Assembly (NCBI RefSeq): GCF_001294575.1
Contig: NZ_CP012676.1
Coordinates: 2,046,001-2,110,000 of the forward strand
Length of the DNA: 64,000 bases
Direction of reading: 5' to 3'
DNA from: Pseudomonas versuta
GTDB lineage: Bacteria > Pseudomonadota > Gammaproteobacteria > Pseudomonadales > Pseudomonadaceae
The notes beneath the pieces were generated by a model, which was not told the DNA's origin, searched no databases, and saw only the letters and a program-made list of their open reading frames with translations. The position numbers and the translations under genes are program-made. Each line of letters begins with the position of its first letter. Position 1 is the first letter of the stretch. This document shows, piece by piece, positions 10,614-21,792 of this stretch.

Positions 10614-11453
10614 TTAGTAAGCCTTGCCAGTTTTGTAGAAGTTCTCGAAGCAGAAGTTGGTGGCTTCGATGTAGCCTTCAGCACCACCGCAGTCAAAGCG
10701 CTGACCTTTGAACTTGTAGGCGATTACGCAACCGTTTTGTGCCTGTTTCATCAAGGCGTCGGTGATCTGGATTTCGCCGCCTTTGCCCGGCTCGGTCTGT
10801 TTGATCAGGTCAAAGATATCCGGCGTCAGGATGTAACGGCCGATAATGGCCAGGTTCGAAGGTGCATCTTCCGGTGCCGGTTTTTCAACCATGTTGCGCA
10901 CGCGATACAGATCATCGCCGATCATTTCGCCAGCGATCACGCCGTACTTGTTGGTTTCCTGCGGATCAACTTCCTGAATCGCAATGATGGTGCAGCGGTA
11001 CTGGTTGTACAGCTTGACCATTTGCGTCAGAACGCCGTCGCCTTCCAGGTTGACGCACAAGTCGTCCGCCAGAACTACGGCAAAGGGTTCGTCGCCGATC
11101 AACGGGCGGCCGGTCAGAATTGCATGACCCAGGCCTTTCATTTCGGTTTGACGGGTGTAAGAGAACGAACATTCGCTCAGCAGGCGACGGATACCAACCA
11201 AGTACTTCTCTTTATCGGTGCCCTTGATCTGGTTTTCCAGCTCGTAGCTGATATCGAAGTGGTCTTCCAGTGCGCGTTTGCCACGTCCTGTCACGATGGA
11301 AATTTCGGTCAAGCCAGCGTCCAGTGCTTCTTCAACCCCGTACTGGATCAGTGGCTTGTTCACCACCGGCAGCATTTCTTTAGGCATGGCTTTGGTCGCT
11401 GGCAAAAAGCGAGTGCCGTAACCGGCTGCTGGGAACAAGCATTTCTTGATCAT
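10614..11453 (-). CDS. galU: UTP-glucose-1-phosphate uridylyltransferase
   Basis: 279-residue nucleotidyltransferase making UDP-glucose from UTP and glucose-1-phosphate. The N-terminal motif GYGTRFLPATKAMPKEMLP and the later VEKP and GGEIQITDAL segments are typical of the GalU family. UDP-glucose feeds the cellulose synthase at the left of the window and LPS core synthesis. It stands alone with its own terminator. Confidence 0.96.
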   Translation of the reverse strand: MIKKCLFPAAGYGTRFLPATKAMPKEMLPVVNKPLIQYGVEEALDAGLTEISIVTGRGKRALEDHFDISYELENQIKGTDKEKYLVGIRRLLSECSFSYTRQTEMKGLGHAILTGRPLIGDEPFAVVLADDLCVNLEGDGVLTQMVKLYNQYRCTIIAIQEVDPQETNKYGVIAGEMIGDDLYRVRNMVEKPAPEDAPSNLAIIGRYILTPDIFDLIKQTEPGKGGEIQITDALMKQAQNGCVIAYKFKGQRFDCGGAEGYIEATNFCFENFYKTGKAY

Positions 11454-11737
11454 ATGAGTCCTTAAAATGGCTGTACGTTCGAATTTTGGCGCAGTCTAAT
11501 CAGGCGGCATCGACGTTACAATGCCTCCCGAGAGCAAACTGATGCCAACATAGAGAAAATTTGCGCAAGTTAGTTCACTTATTGCTTATTTTTCATATCC
11601 GCAACTGCCCGGCGCAACCTGCGACTATGCCCCGAGATTTTGTGAGTTGTGTGGATAAAGCAGCTATAACCCGAACTATAAGCACTGAATTGGCGTTATT
11701 ATTGCGCCCACTCCCCTGCCAACAAGGCCAACGCATC

Positions 11738-11926
11738 ATGTCCGCCACAAACAGTATTAACGGTTATCTGATAAAAAATGTCAGCCCAAATGAATGGTGG
11801 ATTAGCGACTCATCCGAAGAAAAAGTGGCCGGCCCGTTCGAGTCAGAACAAGCAGCCATAGAGGTTGCCTCAGTACTGCAGGACCAGCCGACACCTGCCG
11901 CCCGCCGGCGCAACAGTAAATCCTGA
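11738..11926 (+). CDS. Small conserved protein of unknown function (62 aa)
   Basis: The start is placed at ATG 11738 (MSATNSINGYLIKNV). The frame is open further upstream, but that part is low in coding character. The protein is acidic in the middle, hydrophilic, without signal peptide or membrane helix, and ends in an Arg-rich tail. It lies 26 bases before a lipoprotein gene on the same strand and may be cotranscribed with it. I do not recognise a named family. Confidence 0.6.
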   Translation: MSATNSINGYLIKNVSPNEWWISDSSEEKVAGPFESEQAAIEVASVLQDQPTPAARRRNSKS

Positions 11927-11952
11927 TTCTTTATTTCTCGAAGACTACCCTG

Positions 11953-12234
11953 ATGAATAAGCCCCTGACACTTCTTGCACTTTTGGCCCTTGGTGGCTGT
12001 GCCACTGCTTCCAGTACCTATTTGGTTAATGGCAAACAAGGTCTGAGCATAGACTGTTCTGGCGAGGCCATGTCGTGGGCCAAGTGCTATGAAAAGGCTG
12101 ACGCTTCCTGCGCCGGGACGGGTTACAGCATTGTAGGAACCGATGGCTCGCCCGTTGTGCCGGAAAGCGATAAAACCCTGGGTGTTGATGTGGGCAATTT
12201 CAACAGCCGAAACATTGTGGTGATGTGCAAGTAA
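11953..12234 (+). CDS. Putative lipoprotein (93 aa)
   Basis: Short signal peptide with the lipobox LGGC, giving a lipidated Cys at about residue 16. The mature part has several further cysteines (DCSGEA, KCYEK, SCAG, MCK), which suggests disulfides in the periplasm. Its function is not known. Confidence 0.75.
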   Translation: MNKPLTLLALLALGGCATASSTYLVNGKQGLSIDCSGEAMSWAKCYEKADASCAGTGYSIVGTDGSPVVPESDKTLGVDVGNFNSRNIVVMCK

Positions 12235-12304
12235 TAGCCTCATGCAGGCAGACATCAGGGATGAGAGTGCATTGCCCGCCTGAAGAGCTGCCGCTGAAGC
12301 TCAA

Positions 12305-12405
12305 GCCCGGGTGGCAGTCCCGTTCAAGGGAACTCGAACGCCCGGGCATGTGAAGCACCAGGCATAAAAAAACCTGACACCGCTTGCTGCAGTCGTCAGG
12401 TTTTT
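12305..12405. terminator. Structured intergenic element with bidirectional terminator
   Basis: Two structures lie between convergent lipoprotein genes. The first pairs GCCCGGG (12305-12311) with CCCGGGC (12341-12347) around smaller inner arms. The second is a strong hairpin, AAAAACCTGAC (12368-12378) with GTCAGGTTTTT (12395-12405), that would end transcription from either side. Confidence 0.75.
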
Positions 12406-12436
12406 AGAGGGTGCGACGGGATCGAATCTCGATCGA

Positions 12437-12787
12437 TCAACCGGAAATACAATGCGTGGCGGCCTTGCGAATATCTCCTGGACGTACGGGTACGTTGGAC
12501 ATGCTTTCATAGACCTTGATGCTGCTGCCGCCAGAGCGCTCCTCAATATCAATCACCGCTGTCGGATTCGACGTCAGCTTTTGCGGAACGATGATGCGTA
12601 AACCCTCTTTGTGCGGCTCAATTTGTGGCGCCCTTCGAGTGCTGGACAGCTGTTGCACCAGGCACTGAGCGTACGCATCAGGCTTCTTGCCTGAAATCAC
12701 ACTCATTGTGGGCAGTGTCTGCTCTATATCCGTGACTGTTGCACAGCCACCCAAAACCAGCATTGCCAGCAAAACACCCCGCTTCAT
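12437..12787 (-). CDS. Putative lipoprotein (116 aa)
   Basis: Signal peptide with lipobox LGGC at residues 12-15, then a small periplasmic domain containing two further cysteines (QCLVQQL and the C-terminal THCISG). The family is unnamed to me. It is transcribed towards the shared terminator at 12368-12405 and is divergent from the DUF1883 gene. Confidence 0.75.
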   Translation of the reverse strand: MKRGVLLAMLVLGGCATVTDIEQTLPTMSVISGKKPDAYAQCLVQQLSSTRRAPQIEPHKEGLRIIVPQKLTSNPTAVIDIEERSGGSSIKVYESMSNVPVRPGDIRKAATHCISG

Positions 12788-12997
12788 ACAATTCCTCCGT
12801 TAAAGACCCTACGACAGCAGATCTATAAGTTTTCTCCCCGGTCACAGGGAATAAATATTCAATTGTGGCGAATTATCCGCGTTTTACGTCAGACTTGCCT
12901 CCATCGCGGCATAATAAGCGCCTTTAGCTTCCTGTTTGGACTAAAGCACATGCTATCGTGCTGATTTTTCAGCTAAAGCCCCCCTTTTGGAGCCCCC

Positions 12998-13300
12998 ATG
13001 AAGTTTATTCACCAGCGCGAGCACCTGAACGAAGACGACATTGTCGTCATCGAGTGCTCCCAACCCTGCAATATCCGCCTGATGAGCGACGCACACTTTC
13101 GCAGTTTCAAAAATGGCGGCCGTCACTCCTATCATGGTGGCGCGTTCAAGGATTTCCCGGCCAGAATCACTGCACCCAGCACCGGCTTCTGGAACATCAC
13201 CATTGATACCGTGACCAGCCGGGCAATCAGCGTGACTCGCAAGCCTAGCTTCCAGCCTACGATCAAGATCGTGCGCCGCTCCAGCTCCAAACTCCGCTAA
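12998..13300 (+). CDS. DUF1883 domain protein
   Basis: 100-residue protein beginning MKFIHQREHLNEDDIVV, which matches the DUF1883 family as I remember it. It has no signal peptide; the C-terminus is basic. A GGAG ribosome site lies just before the ATG. It is followed by a 59-residue gene and alkB on the same strand with gaps of 35 and 2 bases, suggesting one transcript. The molecular role is unknown. Confidence 0.8.
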   Translation: MKFIHQREHLNEDDIVVIECSQPCNIRLMSDAHFRSFKNGGRHSYHGGAFKDFPARITAPSTGFWNITIDTVTSRAISVTRKPSFQPTIKIVRRSSSKLR

Positions 13301-13335
13301 GCCTGACACCCCCGGCCTTCAAGACAGGAAATATT

Positions 13336-13515
13336 GTGGACACTATTCGCAGCACCACTAAATACGTCATCAAGTACAAACTCAACGGCGAGCGTCGATT
13401 TGAGTTTGCACAGCTCCCGACTGGCTCTGATGAAGAAGCCCGCGCAGCCCTTGAAATCATTCATGCCGGTTCAGACGACAAGATCACCGATGTCAAGGCG
13501 AGCAAGCCGCTTTAA
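13336..13515 (+). CDS. Small conserved protein (59 aa, GTG start)
   Basis: A GTG start with AGGA seven bases upstream opens a 59-residue frame (MDTIRSTTKYVIKYKLNGER...) that ends two bases before alkB. Its tight placement between DUF1883 and alkB, good ribosome site and GC-rich third positions support a real gene that is easily missed because it is short and GTG-initiated. A beta-rich N-terminus followed by a helix with EEARAALE is likely. The function is unknown. Confidence 0.7.
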   Translation: MDTIRSTTKYVIKYKLNGERRFEFAQLPTGSDEEARAALEIIHAGSDDKITDVKASKPL

Positions 13516-13517
13516 GC

Positions 13518-15063
<1,546 letters not shown>

Positions 15064-15744
15064 ATGACACTCTCGAGTGCTGACTTCGCCGCCATCTGGC
15101 TGACCCTGAAACTGGCTTCACTGACCACGCTCATATTGCTGCTGGTCGGCACTCCCATCGCGCTATGGCTGGCCCATACCCGATCGAGGTTACGCGGGCC
15201 GATCGGGGCAATCGTAGCCCTGCCCCTGGTATTGCCACCCACCGTGATCGGTTTCTATTTACTGCTGGCAATGGGGCCCCATGGTTACGTGGGCCAGTTC
15301 ACTCAAGCGATCGGCCTTGGCACATTGACCTTCAGCTTCGCCGGCCTGGTGATCGGCTCGGTCATCTATTCCATGCCGTTTGTGGTGCAACCCCTGCAAA
15401 ACGCATTTACTGCCATCGGCCCCAGGCCACTGGAGGTAGCGGCCACTTTGCGTGCCAGTCCATGGGATACCTTTTTTACCGTGGTCTTGCCGCTCGCACG
15501 ACCGGGTTTTATCACCGCCGCGATCTTGGGCTTTGCCCACACGGTCGGGGAATTTGGGGTGGTGTTGATGATTGGCGGCAACATTCCCGAAAAAACACGC
15601 GTGGTTTCCGTGCAGATCTATGATCACGTTGAAGCGCTGGAGTATGCACAGGCGCACTGGCTGGCCGGCGCAATGCTGGTGTTTTCGTTCCTGGTGTTAC
15701 TGGCGTTGTACTCGAGCCGTAAAACCCGATACAGCTGGAGTTGA
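15064..15744 (+). CDS. modB: Molybdate ABC transporter permease ModB
   Basis: 226-residue inner-membrane permease with about five or six hydrophobic helices. The conserved EAA-type loop with GxxxxxxxxLP ([13 protein letters not shown], about residues 136-148) contacts ModC. It begins immediately after modA, and modC follows two bases after its stop. Confidence 0.95.
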   Translation: MTLSSADFAAIWLTLKLASLTTLILLLVGTPIALWLAHTRSRLRGPIGAIVALPLVLPPTVIGFYLLLAMGPHGYVGQFTQAIGLGTLTFSFAGLVIGSVIYSMPFVVQPLQNAFTAIGPRPLEVAATLRASPWDTFFTVVLPLARPGFITAAILGFAHTVGEFGVVLMIGGNIPEKTRVVSVQIYDHVEALEYAQAHWLAGAMLVFSFLVLLALYSSRKTRYSWS

Positions 15745-15746
15745 AC

Positions 15747-16835
15747 ATGGCTTCGCAGATAAGCGTTCGACTGCAACTCGATTACGCCGGTTTTTCCCTG
15801 GACCTGGATGTGCAATTGCCCGGTAAAGGCGTGACCGCGCTGTATGGACATTCCGGCTCGGGGAAAACCACTTGCTTGCGCTGCATCGCCGGGCTGGAGC
15901 GTGCCAGCCAGGCATTTGTGCAGATCAATGATGAGGTCTGGCAGGACAGCCAGAACAAGCTGTTTGTCCCGGTCCATAAACGCGCACTGGGTTACATATT
16001 TCAGGAAGCGAGCCTGTTCCCGCACCTGACTGTACGGGCCAACCTGGAATTCGGCCTGCGACGCATTGCGCGACAGGAGCGCCGGGTCGATCTGGCCCAT
16101 GCCACCGAGTTGCTGGGCATCACTCACCTGCTTGAGCGTGCGCCCGGTCATTTGTCCGGCGGCGAACGCCAGCGGGTCGGGATTGCCCGAGCACTACTGA
16201 CCAGCCCCAGGCTATTGCTGATGGACGAACCACTGGCGGCGCTGGACAGCCAGCGCAAGCGTGAAATCCTGCCGTATCTGGAGCGCCTGCACGCAGAGCT
16301 GGATTTCCCGGTGCTGTATGTAAGCCACTCCCAGGACGAAGTCGCGCGCCTGGCTGACCATATTGTGTTGCTCAGTGAGGGCAAGGCGCTTGCCAGCGGC
16401 CCGATCGGCGAAACCCTGGCCAGGCTTGATCTGCCCCTGGCCCGGGATGACGATGCCGGAGTGGTGATCGAAGGCAAGGTTGCCGATTACGACGCGCACT
16501 ACCAGTTACTCACCCTGCAACTGCCGCGCAGCACTCAGCATCTGAGAGTTGCCCATGCGCCACTGGCCATCGGCCATACATTACGGATCAAGGTGCAGGC
16601 TCGAGACATCAGCCTGACCCTGGAGCGCAGCGGGCACAGCAGTATTCTCAACAGCCTGCAGGCCACGGTGATCAGCGAAACCGGGGCTGAAAATCAGGCC
16701 CATGTGCTGGTCCGGCTGGATGTCGATGGAAGCGCAATGCTGGCTCGCATCACCCGCTACTCCCGTGACCAGTTAAACCTGCATCCAGGGCGAACGCTGT
16801 GGATACAGGTTAAATCGGTGGCAGTACTGGCCTGA
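15747..16835 (+). CDS. modC: Molybdate ABC transporter ATP-binding protein ModC
   Basis: About 362 residues. Walker [10 protein letters not shown], signature [10 protein letters not shown] and Walker [13 protein letters not shown] identify the ATPase half. The C-terminal third is a Mop/TOBE molybdate-binding domain that senses cargo and inhibits transport. ATG 15747 is preferred over an in-frame TTG at 15741 that overlaps modB. It converges with the Wzz gene only two bases downstream. Confidence 0.95.
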   Translation: MASQISVRLQLDYAGFSLDLDVQLPGKGVTALYGHSGSGKTTCLRCIAGLERASQAFVQINDEVWQDSQNKLFVPVHKRALGYIFQEASLFPHLTVRANLEFGLRRIARQERRVDLAHATELLGITHLLERAPGHLSGGERQRVGIARALLTSPRLLLMDEPLAALDSQRKREILPYLERLHAELDFPVLYVSHSQDEVARLADHIVLLSEGKALASGPIGETLARLDLPLARDDDAGVVIEGKVADYDAHYQLLTLQLPRSTQHLRVAHAPLAIGHTLRIKVQARDISLTLERSGHSSILNSLQATVISETGAENQAHVLVRLDVDGSAMLARITRYSRDQLNLHPGRTLWIQVKSVAVLA

Positions 16836-16837
16836 GC

Positions 16838-18157
16838 TCAGAGGGCTTTTTGACGTCGTTTGCTGAAATAGCGCGCGGTTGCAAGACCAAGCCCTAACAA
16901 CAGCCCCAACACCAGGGCGAACCCGACTATCAGCACTTTCTTGGGTTTGATCGGGTACATCGGGGTTTGCGCCTTGCGATCAATACTGACCAGCCCCAGA
17001 TGACTCATGTCGGTTTTCAAATTACCCAGACGTGCCACTTCTGCGCGCAAGGGTTCAATGTTTTTCAGGAACAGGTCTTCATTCATGCGCTTGCCGAGCA
17101 TTTCAACCTGGCGGTTGACCTCAAGCAAATTCAGCTCCCGGCCAATGTCCGAAACTCGCTTGTCGGTAAAATCGTCGGAGGTGCGCTTAAGCAATGCTGC
17201 GCGTTCGGCTTGCAGCGCCTTGGTCCCCATAAAGTAGAGCGGAAGGGTTTGCGAAGTGATTTCGGTACGCATGAGCCGGGAGGAGGAGGAACCCGCAGCC
17301 GCATCCGCCATGGCAGAAGGCGTGGTGGGGTTGGTAATACCCAGCGAGGCCGCAATGGATATGGCTTCATTAAGCTGAGCAATACGTGACTCGCGCTCGG
17401 TTTTGAGCTGCAGGCGCAATGCCTGCAACTCATCCTTCAACTTGGCGACCTGTACCGTATCCGTTTCCGTTAAACCGGCAATTTTTGCCTGCTTGTCAGA
17501 ACGATAGGCCGAACGCGCAGCGGTGATCTTTTCATCCAGTTCTCGCAACCGGTTATTGATGATGACCTTAAGGTCGGCACCGATTTGCTCACGCTGGCTA
17601 TCAATCGCGTATTCAACAAAACCGTTGAGAATTTCGACCCCGTTGATGGTGTCGGGGTATGTCAGCTCAAGCTTGATAAACGGGCTTAATGAATCCGTTC
17701 TCTTGGGATCAGGCAGAACCAGGTTGATCGCATCCCGATTAAAAAGCTCGAAACTTTGCTCCAGAGAAATACCTTTCTTCTCCAGAGGCTTGAACAAATC
17801 CTGGTGGTCACGGAAGAAACTGAGACGCGTCTCGTATGAATCAAGCGCCGAGCCGACTTTAAGCAAGGCCTCCTGGGGAGGGAGTTTGTAGACCTCGGAG
17901 CGGTTAAGTGCGTCCAGCTCATTAATCGCTGCCGGGCGCAGTACAGTGCTGGCTTGATAGACGGGTTGTGCAAGCAGAACGTAACCAACAGCAATAGCAC
18001 CGGCTACCACCACAGTTCCTGCGATCAGGGCTTTCTGCTGCCAGAAGGAGTGAAACAGATCAAGCAGGTCGATCTCTGTGCTTGAACTAGCGGTCTGCTG
18101 ATGCTCAGTTTTTTTCAAAATATACGCCTTGTAAATTGAACTCCCTGGCGAGTTCAC
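16838..18157 (-). CDS. wzz: Wzz-family polysaccharide chain-length determinant
   Basis: Up to 439 residues, inner-membrane co-polymerase that sets the modal length of O-antigen or similar polysaccharide. It shows the family layout: a cytoplasmic N-terminus, a first membrane helix (about 43-63), a large periplasmic part with coiled-coil helices, and a second helix (about 408-428) preceded by the Pro-rich PMYPIKPKK motif. At this length it resembles the very-long-chain Wzz/FepE class. The start is unsure: the GTG at 18157 is shown, but a TTG at 18115 fits the shorter N-terminus of relatives. No O-antigen biosynthesis genes are near. Confidence 0.88.
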   Translation of the reverse strand: MNSPGSSIYKAYILKKTEHQQTASSSTEIDLLDLFHSFWQQKALIAGTVVVAGAIAVGYVLLAQPVYQASTVLRPAAINELDALNRSEVYKLPPQEALLKVGSALDSYETRLSFFRDHQDLFKPLEKKGISLEQSFELFNRDAINLVLPDPKRTDSLSPFIKLELTYPDTINGVEILNGFVEYAIDSQREQIGADLKVIINNRLRELDEKITAARSAYRSDKQAKIAGLTETDTVQVAKLKDELQALRLQLKTERESRIAQLNEAISIAASLGITNPTTPSAMADAAAGSSSSRLMRTEITSQTLPLYFMGTKALQAERAALLKRTSDDFTDKRVSDIGRELNLLEVNRQVEMLGKRMNEDLFLKNIEPLRAEVARLGNLKTDMSHLGLVSIDRKAQTPMYPIKPKKVLIVGFALVLGLLLGLGLATARYFSKRRQKAL

Positions 18158-18520
18158 CTCTTGACTATTAACGTCTAACTACGCTAGGTAATATTTGCGT
18201 AACGTAAGACCGTTACTTACGAGAAAAGATCCGTCCGGTTAAGAATCAATCACATACCTGAATGAAATCAAGTTTAATCGAAAATACGCCTTTGCTTTTT
18301 TTTCGATTGAATTACTGCCTCACACTTCTGGTAGAAAAATCTCGCTTACTTTCAGAATTTTCCTACGCCTTAATATCATGCTCTAAGTGGACCCAGGCGC
18401 TGACCCATTCCTCCCTGCGTGCGTGTCTTGCCTGACTGACTTGATGGCGGAATATTTCTGCGGTCTGTGTAATTATTGCCGCCACAAAAAAGCACGATTA
18501 CGTGTGAGGTAATAATCAAC
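18158..18520. other. 363-base AT-rich intergenic region
   Basis: Divergent control region between the wzz-type gene and a LysR gene. It holds an inverted repeat AATCGAAAA (18276-18284) / TTTTCGATT (18300-18308) and a small one, CGTAAG/CTTACG (18203-18221). No open reading frame with coding character was found. Promoters for both genes must lie here, but none is clear enough to place. Confidence 0.5.
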
Positions 18521-19456
18521 ATGGATATTTATCAGGCGATGCGGGTGTTTGTGCGCGTGGTCGAGACCGGTAGCTTCACCGCCGCGGCGCAGGCGTTGGG
18601 CTATTCCACCGCGCAAACCTCGCGACTGCTGTCTGAGCTTGAATCTTCATTGCAGGCCAGGCTGCTGCAGCGCAGCACTCGGCGGCTGGCACTGACTGAA
18701 GTAGGCGCCCGTTATCTGGAGCGCTGCCGATTGATTCTGGGTGAGATCGAAGATGCCAATGCCGAGGCCGGAGGCGCTCACCTGATCCCGCGCGGACATT
18801 TACGCGTGCAATCCACCACCGGGATTGGCATCCAGCTGCTGGCACCCCTGGCGGCCCGTTATGCCGAGCTATACCCGCAGGTCGACGTCGACTTGACACT
18901 GTCCCAGCGTCAGCCTGACCTGCTGGAAGAAGGCCATGACGTGGTGATCACGCTATCGGCCAACCTGCCCGACTCGGAAATGATTGGCCAGCAACTGGGG
19001 AGCATCTTCAGCGTGATCAGCGCAGCGCCCTCCTACCTTGAAAGTCACGGCACGCCAAAAACCCCCGAAGACCTGAACCAGCACCGCTGCCTGCATCTGG
19101 TTGACCCCCTGTTCACCGATAGCTGGACCTTTCGCGATGGCCAGGGTGAACAGTCGATTCGCCCCGGCAGCGTGTTTCAGGTCAACGTGGCCGAGGCCAT
19201 GGCGCAAGCCGCCGAGGCAGGACTGGGCGTCTGCCTGCTACCGGATTACGTGGCGGTCGGCTCTTATCAGCGCGGCGCTTTGGTACGCCTGCTGCCTCAG
19301 TATCGGCTGCATGAAAAAAGCATCTACGCGCTTTACCCCTCACGCCGCTTTCTGGATGCCAAGGTCAAAACCTGGGTGGAATTTCTCAAGCAGGAAATCC
19401 CCAAGGTGCTAGATAAACACCAGGCCATCGTTGATGACCCGGAGCATTGGGCATAG
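18521..19456 (+). CDS. LysR-family transcriptional regulator
   Basis: 311 residues. An N-terminal winged helix-turn-helix (MDIYQAMRVFVRVVETGSFTAAAQALG, then SRLLSELE) is followed by a periplasmic-binding-like effector domain. ATG 18521, with a GAGG about 12 bases upstream, is chosen over an earlier in-frame start at 18476. The C-terminal IYALYPSRRFLDAKVKTWVEFL is typical of the CrgA/DmlR-like subgroup. No obvious target is adjacent: wzz is divergent and surE convergent. Confidence 0.92.
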   Translation: MDIYQAMRVFVRVVETGSFTAAAQALGYSTAQTSRLLSELESSLQARLLQRSTRRLALTEVGARYLERCRLILGEIEDANAEAGGAHLIPRGHLRVQSTTGIGIQLLAPLAARYAELYPQVDVDLTLSQRQPDLLEEGHDVVITLSANLPDSEMIGQQLGSIFSVISAAPSYLESHGTPKTPEDLNQHRCLHLVDPLFTDSWTFRDGQGEQSIRPGSVFQVNVAEAMAQAAEAGLGVCLLPDYVAVGSYQRGALVRLLPQYRLHEKSIYALYPSRRFLDAKVKTWVEFLKQEIPKVLDKHQAIVDDPEHWA

Positions 19457-19467
19457 CCACAGGTTCA

Positions 19468-20241
19468 CTACGACCCAATGGCTTGCTGCAGTTGCTCGCG
19501 TAAAGCCAGTGCGCTGCGATCGAACTGCAACGGCGTCACCGATATACCGCCCTGTGTAACAACCTCGGTTTCGGTGTCAGCCGCTTCAGGCCGCTGGTGA
19601 CGGGTGATATTGAGCCAGTAATAGCTGGCCTCGCGAAAGTCGGTGCGCTGGTTGACGTTAACTCCGTCCATGCGCCCCTGGCCCTGGCGAGTGATCTGTA
19701 CCGGCCCGGCCTGCCCGGCCGGAACGTCCGGAAAATTGATGTTCAGACACGCCGATTGCTCCCAGCCCTTGCCAAGCAACTGGCGAATCACCCCGGGTGC
19801 CAGAGTGCGGGCAGTGTCCCAGCGCACAGCATCGCGCCGGGTGAAATACTGGCTCAGAGCGATGGAAGGAATGCCCATCAACAGGCCGGTCATCGCGGCC
19901 CCCACCGTGCCCGAATACAGCGTTTCGACCCCCAGGTTGGCGCCCTTGTTGATGCCGGACAGCAGCAACTGAGGGGGGCTGCCCATCAACTGCTGCAAGG
20001 CCATCGCAACACAATCGGCGGGTGTGCCGGACACAGAAAAACGCCGCTCGCCGCGGGCAGTCACGCGCAACGGGTGATGGATGCTGATGGCCGTTGAAAT
20101 ACCGCTCTGATCGTGGTCCGGCGCTACCACCCAGACTTCATCGGCCAGTTCCCTGGCCACCGCTTCAAGTGCCTCAAGACCCGGGGCGTCAATCCCGTCG
20201 TCATTGGTAATCAGAATACGTTCCAGTCGAGCGCCCGCCAT
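19468..20241 (-). CDS. surE: SurE-type 5'/3'-nucleotidase
   Basis: 257-residue metal-dependent phosphatase acting on nucleoside monophosphates. The metal-binding motif TNDDGIDAPG (residues 12-21) and the SGINKGANLG segment are SurE hallmarks. It lies 35 bases behind hemB on the same strand, not beside pcm/nlpD/rpoS where the classical surE sits in gammaproteobacteria, so this is probably a second, paralogous copy. Confidence 0.9.
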   Translation of the reverse strand: MAGARLERILITNDDGIDAPGLEALEAVARELADEVWVVAPDHDQSGISTAISIHHPLRVTARGERRFSVSGTPADCVAMALQQLMGSPPQLLLSGINKGANLGVETLYSGTVGAAMTGLLMGIPSIALSQYFTRRDAVRWDTARTLAPGVIRQLLGKGWEQSACLNINFPDVPAGQAGPVQITRQGQGRMDGVNVNQRTDFREASYYWLNITRHQRPEAADTETEVVTQGGISVTPLQFDRSALALREQLQQAIGS

Positions 20242-20276
20242 GCCTGAATTCCTTTTTTCGGGGAGTCGCGTAAGGC

Positions 20277-21254
20277 CTAGATGCCCTGTAATGCCAAGTC
20301 CATCGCAAAGTAGGTCAAAATCATGTCCGCACCGGCACGTTTGATCGAGCCCAGGCTTTCACGGACTACGCGCGCTTCGTCGATGGCTCCGGCCAGGGCG
20401 CCGAACTTGATCATCGCGTACTCGCCGCTGACCTGATACGCAGCCAGAGGCAGGCGCGAGGCTTCGCGAACGTCACGAATGATGTCCAGATACGCACCGG
20501 CCGGCTTGACCATCAACACGTCTGCGCCCTCTTGCTCGTCCAGCAGCGACTCGCGAATCGCTTCACGGCGGTTCATCGGGTTCATCTGGTATGACTTGCG
20601 ATCGCCCTTCAACGCGCTGCCTCCCGCCTCGCGGAAAGGACCGTAGAGTGCCGAAGCAAACTTGGTGGAGTACGCCATGATCGAAGTATCAATGAACCCG
20701 GCCGCATCCAGAGCACTGCGGATGGCCTGGACCTGACCGTCCATGGCGGCGGAAGGCGAGATGAAGTCTGCACCTGCAGCAGCCGCCGCAACCGCCTGCT
20801 TGCCCAGATTGATCAGGGTCGCATCATTGTCCACGCCATGGTCGTGCATCACACCGCAGTGCCCGTGGGAGGTGTACTCGCAGAAGCAGGTGTCACTCAT
20901 CAGGATCATTTCTGGAGCCGTATCCTTGCAGATACGGGCCATACGCGACACCAGACCATCTTCGCGCCATGAGTCGCTGCCCGTGGCATCCAGGTGGTGC
21001 GACACGCCAAACGCCATCACTGACGTGATCCCTGCGCGGGCATAGCGTTCGATTTCACCGGCCAGCTTAGACTCGGGAATACGCATCACACCCGGCATGC
21101 TGGTGATCGGCACAAAGTCGTCGATTTCTTCTTCAACGAAAATGGGCAGCACCAGGTCCTTCAGGCTGAATTCGGTTTCCTGAAACATGTCTCGCAGGGT
21201 TTGGGAGCGGCGCAGACGGCGGGGACGGACAGTGGGGAACTGGTTAGGCATCAT
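20277..21254 (-). CDS. hemB: Porphobilinogen synthase, E. coli-like zinc type
   Basis: 325 residues; joins two 5-aminolevulinate molecules into porphobilinogen for haem synthesis. Active-site lysines lie in YSTKFAS and LMVKPAGAY. Cys123, Cys125 and Cys133 ([14 protein letters not shown]) form the three-cysteine zinc site of the E. coli/human class. The P. aeruginosa enzyme, as I remember it, has an Asp-rich magnesium site instead, so this may be a second HemB. The start is the first of two ATG codons at 21254, with AGGA upstream; the frame is open to 21509 but that extension overlaps the divergent arsR-like gene. SurE follows in the same transcript. Confidence 0.93.
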   Translation of the reverse strand: MMPNQFPTVRPRRLRRSQTLRDMFQETEFSLKDLVLPIFVEEEIDDFVPITSMPGVMRIPESKLAGEIERYARAGITSVMAFGVSHHLDATGSDSWREDGLVSRMARICKDTAPEMILMSDTCFCEYTSHGHCGVMHDHGVDNDATLINLGKQAVAAAAAGADFISPSAAMDGQVQAIRSALDAAGFIDTSIMAYSTKFASALYGPFREAGGSALKGDRKSYQMNPMNRREAIRESLLDEQEGADVLMVKPAGAYLDIIRDVREASRLPLAAYQVSGEYAMIKFGALAGAIDEARVVRESLGSIKRAGADMILTYFAMDLALQGI

Positions 21255-21444
21255 GGTTCCTGAGGGGCAAGTTCGTAAAACAGACGAGCCTTGGCCAAGG
21301 CTCAATGGCGCAACAAATACAGGATTGGCCCTGCAATTGCAAAACATCCGGCCGACCTGCGGCCTGTTGTCGCAGGAAGTGGCGGTAACCTTGGCACATA
21401 GGGTCCGGTTGAACATTTCGTAAAAAAGCGTAACATCGCCGACC

Positions 21445-21741
21445 ATGATTCTTGAACAGCTCAAAGCCCTGGGCAATGACACTCGCATGCAAATGATGGA
21501 GTGGCTCAAAGACCCGCTCAGTAATTTCCCGCCCCAGGATCATGGCGATCCTGCAATCGGTGTGTGCGTGACCCATTTGCAGTACAAAGCTGGACTTTCT
21601 GCCTCTACTGCTTCGGCGCACCTGGCGATCCTGCAGCGTGCAGGCTTCGTCCTGACCACACGCATCGGCAAGTGGACGTATTACCGGCGCAATGAGCAGG
21701 CGATTGACGACTTTGCGTCTAGGCTGAAAATCGAGCTGTAA
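21445..21741 (+). CDS. ArsR-family transcriptional regulator
   Basis: 98-residue winged helix-turn-helix protein: [21 protein letters not shown], then the recognition helix [18 protein letters not shown] and the wing [11 protein letters not shown]. It lacks the CVC metal-binding motif of ArsR/SmtB. It is divergent from hemB and 51 bases upstream of an MDR oxidoreductase, which is its likely target. Confidence 0.9.
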   Translation: MILEQLKALGNDTRMQMMEWLKDPLSNFPPQDHGDPAIGVCVTHLQYKAGLSASTASAHLAILQRAGFVLTTRIGKWTYYRRNEQAIDDFASRLKIEL

Positions 21742-21792
21742 TTTTACCCAATCATTTCGTTATTTTACGTAATGTTAACTTGAGGATATCCC

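Noticed and set aside
10527..11465. 312-residue plus-strand frame opposite galU
   Set aside because: GalU on the minus strand is certain, and the frame includes the galU terminator.
12408..12440. tRNA-like T-arm (GATCGAATC)
   Set aside because: No acceptor stem, anticodon arm or CCA end can be formed around it.
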